Source: JACPYM01 sp031423495
GTDB lineage: Bacteria > Acidobacteriota > Blastocatellia > RBC074
Assembly (NCBI GenBank): GCA_031423495.1
Contig: JANPFP010000219.1
Span: 1 to 64,000, forward strand
DNA length: 64,000 nucleotides
Reading direction: 5' to 3'
Part shown: piece by piece, positions 41,333 through 49,770 of the stretch
Layout of the letters: the number at the start of each line of letters is the position of its first letter
Numbering within the stretch: the stretch's first letter is position 1
Notes under the pieces: model-generated
Database searches by the model: none
Told to the model about the DNA's origin: nothing
Seen by the model: the letters and a program-made list of their open reading frames with translations, nothing else
Position numbers and translations under genes: made by a program

Positions 41333-43021
41333 TTATCGTTGCACCTGGTATTGCGACGAAGCCGCGACCAGATAGATAGCCGTTTGCGCGCGCCGTTTCA
41401 GATCGGTCGCATTGACGGCATTAATTGCATTCAAGATTTCAGTACGCATCGCGGCGGACATCGTCCCGTGCAACATCAACTTGTTCAGCTTGTCGAGCAG
41501 CGCGTTGGGATTCGCCGCCAGCGCGATGCACGCATCGAGATTTAATTGCGTACCGTTGGGCGCGGCATCGCCGAAGCGTCCGAACACGGCCTTGTTGACG
41601 AAATTGACGCGCGCCACCGAAGTCGAAGTCGAATGAATGAGAAACTCCGGCCCGACGGTTCCGCCTGAACCCGGTATCACGTATTCCGGCGAGAAGTAGC
41701 TGAACACCGAATTCGGCGAGAACAGGCTTTGCCCCAAGCCGCGTACCGAACTGGTCATCGCGCCGTCGCTGGTTGCGTTGAAGGCGCGCAACACGTTCGT
41801 AGCGAACAGCAACGGCTCACGCAGCTTGCCGTAATTTGCTGGCGTCGGATTTGTGCCGCGCGCTTCGGCATCCAGCAAAATTGCGCGCACGACGGCTTTC
41901 AAATCGCCGCGCATGTTTGCGCCGTTGTTGTCGAACTTGGCCGCTACACGAGCGACATAAGCCGGTGACGGATTGCTCGTCACCAACGAACGAATCAGCC
42001 GCAACGAAATGAACGGTCCTACGTTGGGGTGATAGAAAATGTTGTCTATCGCCTGCTGCAAATCCATCTCGCCGTCTTGATTGGAAAGCAAGGTCGGGAA
42101 ACGCGAGCCGGGATATTGCAAGAGTTGCTTGGCTTCTTTGGCGTGCTGTTCGTCAACGCCTTGCGCGTTGCGATAGAGAATCATCGGCGCGACGTAATTA
42201 CGCGGGTTCTTCCATTTCGACACCGCGCCCGGCAACGGCGCATAAGTCCATCCGGTGAAGGTGTGCGCGAAGCCCTCGATGGTGTCTTGCGTATAAGTCG
42301 GAATCGCATTGCCCGCCGCGTCTCTTTTCGCGCTGCCGTCAGCGTTGAGCATCACCTTGCCGATTGAGAAAAGTTGCAACACTTCGCGTGCGTAATTTTC
42401 ATTCGGCTCGACACCCGTGCGCAGATTTGGCTTGGCGTTGTTGACCATATCCAGGTAATCGCCCATCGCCGGATTGAGCGTGATCTGTTGCAACACGTCG
42501 CGGTAATTGCCGAATGCGTTGTTAAACAGGATGTTCAAATAACGCGACATCGCACTCGGTTGCGAAATCGTGTTCGACGAGACGACCAGAATTTTGTGCA
42601 ACGCGAAAGCTGCGCGCTGACGCACTTGGTCTTGTCCGCGCAGCGCGTTCTGAAAGAAACGCACTTGCAGCGGATACATTGTGTAAAGGTCGCGCTCGCA
42701 CGTCGGCGGGCTGCCTGCGGGGCAAGCCATGCAACGATCAGCGGGCGGTACGGCTAAGTTGGGATAGCCGGTGAGCGGTGCGTTGAACTGCTCTTGCAGC
42801 CACGCTTCAAAACCGATTTGTTGAACGCGTGCCACGCTCGTATCGGTCGGCCCCCAAGTGGCCTGTTCGAGAAAGCGCACGACATCCGCTTCAGCGGGCG
42901 GTGTCGTTGATTGTGCCAATGTCGTAACCGGCGCTAGTTGCCCCAGGCAAAGCGCCACACATAGCATCACACACAGTTGGGCCGTGAATTGGCGCAGCCG
43001 GTCTAAATAAAGTCGTTTCAT
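41333..43021 (-). CDS. DUF1800 exported protein
   Basis: This 562-residue protein starts at ATG 43021 behind AAGGAGC. A signal peptide covers about 1-36 (ending TLAQS). The DUF1800 family pattern is clear: FLEQATWGPTDTSVARVQ near the N-terminus, QVRQRAAFALHKILVVSS, LYNNAFGNYRDVLQ-like helices (here LNILFNNAFGNYRDVLQQ), and ENYAREVLQLFSIG. A Cys-rich insertion (CMACPAGSPPTC) follows residue 90. Function is unknown. It is the first gene of the DUF1800-DUF1501 pair. Confidence 0.88.
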   Translation of the reverse strand: MKRLYLDRLRQFTAQLCVMLCVALCLGQLAPVTTLAQSTTPPAEADVVRFLEQATWGPTDTSVARVQQIGFEAWLQEQFNAPLTGYPNLAVPPADRCMACPAGSPPTCERDLYTMYPLQVRFFQNALRGQDQVRQRAAFALHKILVVSSNTISQPSAMSRYLNILFNNAFGNYRDVLQQITLNPAMGDYLDMVNNAKPNLRTGVEPNENYAREVLQLFSIGKVMLNADGSAKRDAAGNAIPTYTQDTIEGFAHTFTGWTYAPLPGAVSKWKNPRNYVAPMILYRNAQGVDEQHAKEAKQLLQYPGSRFPTLLSNQDGEMDLQQAIDNIFYHPNVGPFISLRLIRSLVTSNPSPAYVARVAAKFDNNGANMRGDLKAVVRAILLDAEARGTNPTPANYGKLREPLLFATNVLRAFNATSDGAMTSSVRGLGQSLFSPNSVFSYFSPEYVIPGSGGTVGPEFLIHSTSTSVARVNFVNKAVFGRFGDAAPNGTQLNLDACIALAANPNALLDKLNKLMLHGTMSAAMRTEILNAINAVNATDLKRRAQTAIYLVAASSQYQVQR

Positions 43022-43483
43022 ATTGCTCCTTAAAAGGTTGCGTGAAACCGCACGCAGCCACGCGCCAGCCTTTGGGGAGCCTATGAGTAAGCTCCGCCCA
43101 GCCCGACCGTGAGGATTTGCGCGGCGGTTTCAGTGAATGGATTGGAAGTTCGATGAAAGAACCGATTTCAGATAAGGAATGCAGTGACTGCCCAGCGTAC
43201 GAAGACACATCGGCGAGTCATGTTCGAGCGGCAATTCGCGTCGGGGGCGAACTACACTTCGAGCCAGCCTTCGCGAAAGAAGGTTGAACACGAAAGGGCA
43301 TCAATAATTCAATTTAGGATTTAATTAGCTCGAACCGTTCGGCAGATGAAATCAGATCACGCGGGAGAGTGTGAGAAACGAAATCTGTTCATAGGGTGAT
43401 TGCCAAAACGACGGGGCGGAGCCTAACACAAGCTCGTGAATTTGTAGCGTGTAAAGTTTACCCGCTCGCGTGAAATGGAAAAC
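43022..43483. other. Divergent intergenic region before hisS
   Basis: About 460 bp between the DUF1800 gene (minus) and the hisS promoter (plus). Only small hairpins are visible, such as TGCGTG/CACGCA near 43039-43056 and CCTTC/GAAGG near 43268-43283. No open frame looks like a gene, and no clear promoter for the DUF1800 gene was found. Confidence 0.4.
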
Positions 43484-43511
43484 TTGGCAACGTCTGACCG
43501 CATGCTACAAT
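43484..43511 (+). promoter_or_regulatory. Sigma-70-type promoter for hisS
   Basis: TTGGCA (43484-43489) and TACAAT (43506-43511) are separated by 16 bp, each with five of six consensus bases. The start site would be near 43518, leaving a leader of about 47 nt. Confidence 0.65.
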
Positions 43512-43564
43512 CCGCGACTTGTTTCGACAGGTAAGCTAAAACCGATAACCAGCAACCAACGAAG

Positions 43565-44839
43565 ATGATTCAAACCGTTAAAGGAACCCGTGATTTATTG
43601 CCCGACGTAATGCCGCTGTGGCATCGCGTCGAAGCCGTCGCGCGCGAAGCGTTTCGGCGCTATGGATTCAAAGAAATTCGCACGCCGATCATCGAGCAGA
43701 CCGAACTCTTTTCCCGTGGCGTAGGCGAAGCCACCGACATCGTTCACAAAGAGATGTATGCCTTCACCGACCGCAACGGCGATCAAATTTGTTTGCGGCC
43801 TGAAAACACTGCGTCGGTCGTGCGTTCATACATTCAGCATAAGCTTTACGCCGACAAGACGGCGGGCGAGAACGTGAAGCTCTATTACATCGGCCCGATG
43901 TTTCGCCGCGAACGCCAGCAGGCCGGACGCTATCGCCAGTTTTATCAAATCGGTGCCGAAGTCATGGGCGCGAGTGATGACCCCGCCATCGAAGCCGAAG
44001 TCATCGAAATGCTCGACTGGATGTTGAAAGAGTTAGGCATCAACGATTCGACTTTGCTGATTAACTCAGTCGGCGATGCGTCGTTGCGCGGCGCTTATCT
44101 CGAATCGTTGCGCGCGCAAATCGCACCGCGTCTGGCTGAAATGTGCGGCGATTGCCATCATCGTTATGAGGCGAATGCGCTGCGCGTCTTCGATTGCAAA
44201 GTGCCGCAATGCCAAGTCGTGATCGCGGGGCTGCCGACGATTACGCAAAGTCTGGATGAAGCATCGCGCACGCACTTCGACCAATTCAAAGCGCACCTCG
44301 ACGCGCGCGGCATTGCTTACACGGTGAACGAACGCATGGTGCGCGGCTTGGATTACTACACGCGGACGGCGTTTGAGATCGTCGGTGAGTCGGGACTGGG
44401 CGCGCAAAATACCTTAGTCGGCGGCGGACGTTATGACGGCTTGTCTGAAATGATCGGCGGGCCTCCGACCAAAGGTTTCGGCTTCGCTTTCGGACTTGAT
44501 CGCATGGTGATGTCGTTGCCCGAAGCCGAAAGCGAACGCTTGCGCGCGAGCGATGCGCCAGATGTCTTCATTGTTTTCTTAGGCGACGCGGCGCGGCAAC
44601 ATTCGTTTACGCTGGCGCAACAACTGCGCCGCGCAGGTTTGTTGGTCGTGCTGGACTTCGATGAGCGCAAGATGAAAAAGGCGATGGCACAAGCCAATAA
44701 ATTACAGGCACGCTACGCCTTAATCGTAGGAGACAACGAAATCGCGCAAGGCGCTTATGGGTTGAAAAACCTGACGACCGGCGAACAAGAAGCCTTAAGC
44801 CTTGAAAACATCACTGGGCGAGTGCGATTACCCTTATGA
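43565..44839 (+). CDS. hisS: Histidyl-tRNA synthetase
   Basis: This 424-residue class II aminoacyl-tRNA synthetase charges tRNA-His with histidine using ATP. The opening is family-typical (VKGTRDLLPD). Motif 2 reads YYIGPMFRRERQQAGRYRQF (about 108-127), the histidine-binding HisA loops are RGLDYYTRTAFE (about 260-271) and VGGGRYDGL, and motif 3 is GFGFAFGLDRMVM. The last 90 residues form the anticodon-binding domain. The length is normal. The start ATG 43565 follows a sigma-70 promoter. The stop overlaps the next small gene by 4 bp. Confidence 0.97.
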   Translation: MIQTVKGTRDLLPDVMPLWHRVEAVAREAFRRYGFKEIRTPIIEQTELFSRGVGEATDIVHKEMYAFTDRNGDQICLRPENTASVVRSYIQHKLYADKTAGENVKLYYIGPMFRRERQQAGRYRQFYQIGAEVMGASDDPAIEAEVIEMLDWMLKELGINDSTLLINSVGDASLRGAYLESLRAQIAPRLAEMCGDCHHRYEANALRVFDCKVPQCQVVIAGLPTITQSLDEASRTHFDQFKAHLDARGIAYTVNERMVRGLDYYTRTAFEIVGESGLGAQNTLVGGGRYDGLSEMIGGPPTKGFGFAFGLDRMVMSLPEAESERLRASDAPDVFIVFLGDAARQHSFTLAQQLRRAGLLVVLDFDERKMKKAMAQANKLQARYALIVGDNEIAQGAYGLKNLTTGEQEALSLENITGRVRLPL

Positions 44840-45075
44840 CCGACAAACGATGTCCAAATTGCCGTTTGATAAACCCGCCTGAGGCCACGCGCTGTGATTG
44901 TGGTTATGATTTTGATGCAGATGGAGTGAAAAATTCATACGTCCCTGATCATCTAAAGGCTGCCACACAATCGCAATGGTTTTCACCCTTAATTGTTGGA
45001 CTCTTTATCTTGCTAGTCACGCTATTGGCGGGTGGAATCTTTTTTGTCTGGCTGGTGAAGGTAATAGTTGGGTAA
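44836..45075 (+). CDS. Small zinc-ribbon membrane protein
   Basis: This 79-residue protein begins within the hisS stop (ATGA), so it is translated with hisS. An N-terminal zinc ribbon has CPNC (7-10) and CDCGYDFD (21-28), three to four Cys ligands. A single transmembrane helix lies near residues 50-75 (PLIVGLFILLVTLLAGGIFF). Small proteins of this layout are common and of unknown function. The Cys pattern and helix make a real gene likely despite the size. Confidence 0.75.
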   Translation: MTDKRCPNCRLINPPEATRCDCGYDFDADGVKNSYVPDHLKAATQSQWFSPLIVGLFILLVTLLAGGIFFVWLVKVIVG

Positions 45076-45107
45076 ACGCCCGTTCTCAATCACGGTTAAA
45101 CTAATTT

Positions 45108-46379
45108 ATGACCAATTTTGCAGAGCGCACCAAACGCTACGAATTCCCGAACGGCATCACCTTGCTGGTGTTGGAAAATCACGCTACGCCGCAGGTTTCG
45201 CTGGCCGGATACTTTCGCGCGAGCGAGCTTTACAACCCCGTAGGCAAAGATTTGCTGGGCGACATCACTTCTTCGATGTTGAACAAGGGGACGCAACGGC
45301 ATACGAAACTCGAAATCGCCGAACGCATCGAATCCGCCGCGATGCGCGTAGGGTTTGATACATCAACTTTCGCTTCGTCGTTGGGCGGACGTTCGCTAAT
45401 TAAAGATTTGCCGTTGTTGGTTCAGACGATGGCGGAGCTTTTGCGCGAACCGGTGTTTCCGCTGGACGAACTCGACAAGCTGAAAAAACAATACCTGGCT
45501 AGTTTGAAAGAATCGTTGGATGACACCGGCTCGCGCGCTTATGAACGGTTGACGCAATTGGTGTTTGACGAGGCGCATCCGTTTCATCGCTTCACGACTG
45601 AGCGCACGATGCGCGAAATCGAAACCGTCACGACGGATGACGTGCGCGGTTTTTATCAGGAGCATTACGGCGCAGACGGCATGATTATTGTCGCGGTCGG
45701 TGATGTTGAACCTGATGCCGTCCGCGATTTGATCGGCGAGCATCTGGGCGATTGGCAGGGCGCGAAAGCCAAACCGATTGAAGTGCCTTTCACCACGTTG
45801 CAAGAAACGCCGCAACGCGAAATTGTCTTCTTGAAAGACAAACCGAATTGCAACGTCGTCATCGGCCACGCTTCGGGCTTGCGGCGCGCGAACCCTGATT
45901 ACTATCCGGCGATCATCGCTAATCGGGCGTTGGGGCAATCTACGTTATCGTCGCGGTTGGGCTTGAAGGTGCGCGATGAGATGGGGCTGACTTACGGCAT
46001 CAATTCCAGCTTTGCCGAATCGGGCTTCGCTGACGGGCCGTTCGTGATCAGCGTTTCGCTTGCGCCCGAAAACATCGAGACGGCGATTGATACGTCACTC
46101 GAAATCGTGAGCGATTATCTAAAAAGCGGCATCAGCGAAGCGGAACTCGCCGACGAGAAATCCGCGATGGTGGGCAGTTACAAAGTCGGCTTGGCAACCA
46201 ACGCAGGCATAGCCGGACAACTCGCCAGCGTCGAGCTATTCAAACTCGGGGTCCCCTTTCTTGATCGTTACCCCGACGTGATTCGCGCTGTCACCAAAGA
46301 CGAAGTAGATGCCGCGATGCGCAAATACATTCATCCGAGCAAGACGACGACGATCATCGCTGGCAGTTATCAGGCATAG
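45108..46379 (+). CDS. M16-family (insulinase/PqqL-like) protein without the zinc motif
   Basis: This 423-residue protein has the two-domain M16 fold. The N-terminal half starts YEFPNGITLLVLENHATPQV and the C-terminal half has GLKVRDEMGLTYGINSSF, the Arg/Tyr region conserved in M16 C domains. Where active peptidases have HxxEH, this protein reads LLGDITSSML (about residues 48-57), with no His pair or catalytic Glu. It should therefore be inactive, like the non-catalytic partner subunits of the family. No active M16 partner is next to it. It sits 32 bp after the zinc-ribbon gene, probably in the same transcript. Confidence 0.85.
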   Translation: MTNFAERTKRYEFPNGITLLVLENHATPQVSLAGYFRASELYNPVGKDLLGDITSSMLNKGTQRHTKLEIAERIESAAMRVGFDTSTFASSLGGRSLIKDLPLLVQTMAELLREPVFPLDELDKLKKQYLASLKESLDDTGSRAYERLTQLVFDEAHPFHRFTTERTMREIETVTTDDVRGFYQEHYGADGMIIVAVGDVEPDAVRDLIGEHLGDWQGAKAKPIEVPFTTLQETPQREIVFLKDKPNCNVVIGHASGLRRANPDYYPAIIANRALGQSTLSSRLGLKVRDEMGLTYGINSSFAESGFADGPFVISVSLAPENIETAIDTSLEIVSDYLKSGISEAELADEKSAMVGSYKVGLATNAGIAGQLASVELFKLGVPFLDRYPDVIRAVTKDEVDAAMRKYIHPSKTTTIIAGSYQA

Positions 46380-46405
46380 CAGGCAACGCAAATTTGTGCG
46401 TAACG

Positions 46406-46500
46406 GCATTCTCCATGCTGCCTTCTCAATTCTTTGACAGAAATACTTCTTGGTGCAGACGTATTCTGTAGAAGAATTGAGAATGGAAAATGGAGAATGC
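46406..46500. repeat. Palindromic repeat element, copy 2
   Basis: Imperfect arms at 46406-46446 and 46461-46500 form a long hairpin. The inner parts (46423-46440 and 46472-46486) are identical to copy 1 at 26791-26874, while the outer arms and loop differ. It lies between the M16 and transpeptidase genes. Confidence 0.8.
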
Positions 46501-46510
46501 TGTTGTTCAA

Positions 46511-46544
46511 TATCTTCCAGTATCTTCCAGTATCTTCCAGTATC
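46511..46544. repeat. TATCTTCCAG decamer tandem repeat
   Basis: Three perfect 10-bp units (46511-46540) and a partial fourth (TATC) lie right next to palindromic element copy 2 and end 11 bp before the start codon of the L,D-transpeptidase gene, in its leader. Confidence 0.85.
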
Positions 46545-46555
46545 AGGGAGTCGCA

Positions 46556-47098
46556 ATGAGAGTTTTGCTGGCGCTTTTGATTTTATCGGGCGTAGTGATG
46601 ACTGAGACGGCGAACTCAGCAGAAGCGGTTTATCGCGTTGTGGTCAAAAAAGCGGCGCGCAAACTTTTTGTCTATCGCACGGCGAACGGCAAAGAGCAGT
46701 TGCATAAGACTTATACGATTGCGCTGGGCTTCAATCCCACAGGGCACAAACAACAACAGGGCGATGGGCGTACGCCGGAAGGCGATTATTACCTCACGCA
46801 TCGTAACGCCAAGAGCAAGTTTTATCTTTCGTTGGGAGTCAGTTATCCGAACGCGCAGGACGCGGCAGTTGGGTTGAAAAAGAAACTCATCACGCAAGCT
46901 GAACACGATGCCATCGTCAGCGCGATTCGCGCGCAGGCCAAGCCGCCGCAAAATACCAAACTCGGCGGCGACATTTTTATTCACGGCAGCGGCAAACAAG
47001 GCGATTGGACGTGGGGTTGCGTCGCGCTCGACGATGCCGAAATCAAAGAGTTATTCGACCTGTTGCCGCTCAAGACGCCAATCAAAATCGAACCGTAA
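46556..47098 (+). CDS. L,D-transpeptidase-family exported protein (YkuD/YafK type)
   Basis: This 180-residue protein starts at ATG 46556, after CAGGGAG; the longer frame from 46490 runs through the decamer repeats. A signal peptide spans about 1-21. The catalytic domain is of the YkuD fold: VVVKKAARKLFVYR opens it, and the active-site region is IFIHGSG...WTWGCVALDD, with His (about 144) and the nucleophile Cys (about 156). It has GRTPEGDYYL before the active site, as in YafK-like proteins. The likely role is peptidoglycan cross-link formation or editing, or attachment of a protein to peptidoglycan, in the periplasm. Confidence 0.87.
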   Translation: MRVLLALLILSGVVMTETANSAEAVYRVVVKKAARKLFVYRTANGKEQLHKTYTIALGFNPTGHKQQQGDGRTPEGDYYLTHRNAKSKFYLSLGVSYPNAQDAAVGLKKKLITQAEHDAIVSAIRAQAKPPQNTKLGGDIFIHGSGKQGDWTWGCVALDDAEIKELFDLLPLKTPIKIEP

Positions 47099-47100
47099 AA

Positions 47101-47234
47101 GTACAGCAACCTTTCCAGGTTGCTGCTGACTGGTCTTCAAACCAACCGATTAGCCAACGAGCCGTTCGCAGTTGTTTCGGTACCCTTTGATGGCTCACTG
47201 CCAGAGCCTCAGCAACCTAGAAAGGTTGCTGTAC
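47101..47234. repeat. Pair of inverted 25-bp hairpin sequences between convergent genes
   Basis: The sequence at 47101-47125 and that at 47210-47234 are inverted copies with one mismatch, and each is itself a near-palindrome (CAGCAACCT with AGGTTGCTG). The pair encloses 84 bp. Each hairpin can terminate transcription for the gene facing it, but the long arms suggest a small repeat element. Confidence 0.75.
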
Positions 47235-47241
47235 GGTTTCA

Positions 47242-47757
47242 TCAAGATTCATAAAACAGATATTTCCGCCACGTCGCATCGGTGCGCCCCAAGTAGCGCA
47301 TGATCTGGCGGTTGACGTTGTGACTGAAGGATTGCGGACGTTTGAGCAAACGCATTCCGGCTTCGTCGGGCAAGTAATGGCCTTTGCGGTTGTTGCAGCG
47401 TTTGCAACACGTGACCAGATTGTCCCAGCCCGAACCGCCGCCGCGCGATTTGGGAATGACGTGGTCGAGTGTGAGTTCCGACGCGGCATAAACGCGCCCA
47501 CAATACTGACAGGTGTAATGGTCGCGCAGCAGAATGTTTTTGCGCGACAGGCTCTTGCGCTCGAACGGGATGTGTACGTAATCGGTGAGGCGAATCACCG
47601 ACGGCACATGCATGCTGTGGCTGGTCGAACGAAATGAATGTTCGTGTTTTTCTTCGGCGCGGGCGACGCCTTTGAGAATCAGCACCACGGCGCGGCGTGT
47701 CGTACAAACATTGATCGGCTCGAAGGTTGAATTGAGAACCAAAACCCTATCATTCAT
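47242..47757 (-). CDS. HNH endonuclease-like protein
   Basis: This 171-residue protein of a widespread bacterial HNH family has a conserved N-terminal part (VLVLNSTFEPINVCTTRRAV). The HNH core comprises CQYCGRVY (about 83-90), LTLDHVIPKSRGG (catalytic His), then NLVTCCKRCNNRKG with the second CxxC. This is the McrA-like treble-clef metal site. Members are chromosomal and not part of restriction pairs; the biological role is unknown. A promoter and terminator lie upstream, so its transcript may begin with a structured leader. Confidence 0.85.
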   Translation of the reverse strand: MNDRVLVLNSTFEPINVCTTRRAVVLILKGVARAEEKHEHSFRSTSHSMHVPSVIRLTDYVHIPFERKSLSRKNILLRDHYTCQYCGRVYAASELTLDHVIPKSRGGGSGWDNLVTCCKRCNNRKGHYLPDEAGMRLLKRPQSFSHNVNRQIMRYLGRTDATWRKYLFYES

Positions 47758-47812
47758 CGGCTAACTCCTCTCACGTAAGGGCGCGCGTTGATTGAACGCG
47801 GCGCTAACCAAT

Positions 47813-47840
47813 AAAAAAGCGTGCAGCAAAGGCACGCTTC
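47813..47840 (-). terminator. Terminator upstream of the HNH gene (minus strand)
   Basis: Read on the minus strand, AAGCGTGC and GCACGCTT form an 8-bp stem with a short loop and are followed by a run of T. It lies 56 bp before the HNH start codon, between that gene and the promoter at 48037-48065. Confidence 0.8.
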
Positions 47841-48030
47841 GGGAGAATTTCGTTGATGATGTTTTAGAACCGTGAGCGAAGCAGTGAAGCAAGCAGGCGC
47901 AACCGCGCGCCGCCTGCTAAGGCAAACGGGACGGGCTTTTCTTGGCGTCATCCTGCCTGGTTTTTGAAACGGTTCGGTTATTGGGAAGATTGCACCTCGC
48001 AGTTCGTTGTTAGCAAAACGTGTGCGAAAC
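47813..48030 (-). ncRNA. Candidate small RNA or attenuating leader (about 215 nt)
   Basis: A promoter (48037-48065) and a terminator (47813-47840), both on the minus strand, bracket about 215 nt that has no convincing reading frame. The sequence can fold. GAACCGT (minus, at 47969-47975) pairs with ACGGTTC (at 47867-47873), closing a domain of about 95 nt, and inside it GCAGGCG pairs with CGCCTGC (47893-47899 and 47911-47917). Size and a long closing stem are compatible with a 6S-like RNA. Equally it may be a leader that controls the HNH gene. No known riboswitch consensus was recognised. Confidence 0.4.
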
Positions 48031-48036
48031 GCGCGC

Positions 48037-48065
48037 AGTATATCCAGCCCGGCTGATTTGACCAA
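48037..48065 (-). promoter_or_regulatory. Promoter on the minus strand for the candidate RNA
   Basis: Read on the minus strand, TTGGTC (48060-48065) and TATACT (48037-48042) are separated by 17 bp. The -10 matches five of six bases; the -35 is weak (three of six). Confidence 0.5.
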
Positions 48066-48145
48066 ACGCGGACGCCAGTTTTCATCGCGCCGGAAAAGCG
48101 TAAAATCGGCCCGTTTCAATTCACCAAATTTTCCTGAGAACGACT

Positions 48146-49738
48146 ATGAAAAAAATCCTGCTATTGAGTTTGCTTTGCCTTGCTGCTTTCGGTTGGCGCG
48201 CTAAGTCTGCGCAAAAAGAATTCGACCTGCTCATCACCAACGGACGCCTCGTGGATGGCACGGGCAATCCGTGGGTCGTCGCCGATCTCGCCATCAAAGG
48301 CGGACGCATTGCTGCGCTCGGCAAGATTGACGCGGCGCGTGCCGCTCGTGTGTTGGACGCCACCGGCTTGATCGTTGCGCCTGGTTTCATTGACGTACAC
48401 ACCCACATCGAAGGCAATCTAGGCACTCGTCCGCAAGCCGAAAATTTTTTGCGGATGGGCGTGACTTCAGTCGTGACAGGGAATTGCGGTTCGTCGGCGA
48501 ATGATTTGGCCGCGTGGTTCAAGGGGCTTGAAGCGCAAGGCATCTCGCTCAACGTAGCTTCACTCGCGGGGCACAACACGATTCGTCGCGCCGGGATGAA
48601 CGGCGACTTTGATCGCGCGCCGACTGCCGAAGAATTGCAAAAGATGCGCGACCTCACCGAAGCCGCGATGCGTGCGGGCGCGGTGGGTTTTTCGACCGGG
48701 CTTGAATACATTCCCGGCACTTATGGCAAGACGGATGAGATTGCCGAGATGGCAAAAGTCGCGGCGCGTTACGGCGGCTTGTATGCAACACACATGCGCG
48801 ACGAAGGTTTGCAGATCGAACAGTCCATCGCCGAATCGCTCAAGATCGGCGAACTCGCCAACTGCCCCGTCGAGATTTCGCATTTCAAACTCGACAGCAA
48901 AAAACGTTGGGGCTTGAGTACGATGACGACGAAACTCATCGCCGACGCGCGCGCACGCGGGCAGCAAGTCACGGTGGATCAATACGCTTATCCGGCGGGC
49001 GCGACGAATATCGGCATCATCTTCCCTTCGTGGGTATTTGAGGGCGGCGCAGAGAAAACCAAAGAACGATTGGCTGACAAGGCGACGCGCGAAAAGATCA
49101 AGGCCGAGATTTTGGCGACGAATAAAAGCGAAGGCTTCGACGACCTGAGTTATTTGTATATTTCGAGCTATCAAACCGATCCGAGCTTCAACGGCAAAAA
49201 CTTGGCCGAACTCGCGCAACTCACCGGCAAAGGCAATACGCCTGCCGCGCAAGTCGAACAAGCTTGCGAGATTCTCGCCAACGAACGCGCGGGCGTCGTC
49301 TTGCGCAAAATGTCTGACGCCGATGTCGAACGCATCTTCAAACAGCCTTTCACGATGGTGGCTTCTGACGCAGGCGTGATTGACCCGCAAAGCAAAAGCG
49401 TTCCGCACCCGCGCGCTTTCGGCAACAACGCGCGGGCATTGGGCGTATTCGTCCGCGAAAAGAAACTGGTGAGTTTAGAAGAAGCCATTCGCAAGATGAG
49501 TTCGTTGCCCGCGCAAACCTTCAGCCTGTGGGATCGCGGCTTGCTGCGTCCCGGCTTGGCGGCGGATGTCGTCGTGTTTGATGAAGCCAGGATCACTGAT
49601 AACGCTACATTTGAAGCGCCGAAGCAATACGCGACGGGAATGGCTTACGTGCTGGTCAACGGACAAGTCGTCATCGAACGCGATGCACATACAGGGGCGA
49701 AATCCGGCGTGATTTTGCGCGGACGCGGCGCGCAATAA
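48146..49738 (+). CDS. Exported N-acyl-D-amino-acid deacylase-like amidohydrolase
   Basis: This 530-residue metal-dependent hydrolase resembles D-aminoacylases, which release D-amino acids from N-acyl forms. A signal peptide spans about 1-22. Then comes the small beta domain (LLITNGRLVDGTGNPW), metal motif DVHTHIEGN (about 79-87), the zinc-binding Cys of GNCGSS (about 112-117), YATHMRDE (about 211-218), ISHFK (about 248), and the Asp of MVASDAGV (about 409). The C-terminal beta strand GLAADVVVFDE closes the fold. It is divergent from the candidate RNA. The substrate is inferred from the family only; dipeptides or D-Ala derivatives from peptidoglycan are possible. Confidence 0.88.
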   Translation: MKKILLLSLLCLAAFGWRAKSAQKEFDLLITNGRLVDGTGNPWVVADLAIKGGRIAALGKIDAARAARVLDATGLIVAPGFIDVHTHIEGNLGTRPQAENFLRMGVTSVVTGNCGSSANDLAAWFKGLEAQGISLNVASLAGHNTIRRAGMNGDFDRAPTAEELQKMRDLTEAAMRAGAVGFSTGLEYIPGTYGKTDEIAEMAKVAARYGGLYATHMRDEGLQIEQSIAESLKIGELANCPVEISHFKLDSKKRWGLSTMTTKLIADARARGQQVTVDQYAYPAGATNIGIIFPSWVFEGGAEKTKERLADKATREKIKAEILATNKSEGFDDLSYLYISSYQTDPSFNGKNLAELAQLTGKGNTPAAQVEQACEILANERAGVVLRKMSDADVERIFKQPFTMVASDAGVIDPQSKSVPHPRAFGNNARALGVFVREKKLVSLEEAIRKMSSLPAQTFSLWDRGLLRPGLAADVVVFDEARITDNATFEAPKQYATGMAYVLVNGQVVIERDAHTGAKSGVILRGRGAQ

Positions 49739-49770
49739 ACCCAAGTCAGCGCAATCCTGAAAGAGGCATT

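Noticed and set aside
47754..48119. A 121-codon minus-strand frame covering the candidate RNA
   Set aside because: It spans a promoter and a terminator on the same strand and its sequence is Arg/Pro/Cys-rich without any motif.
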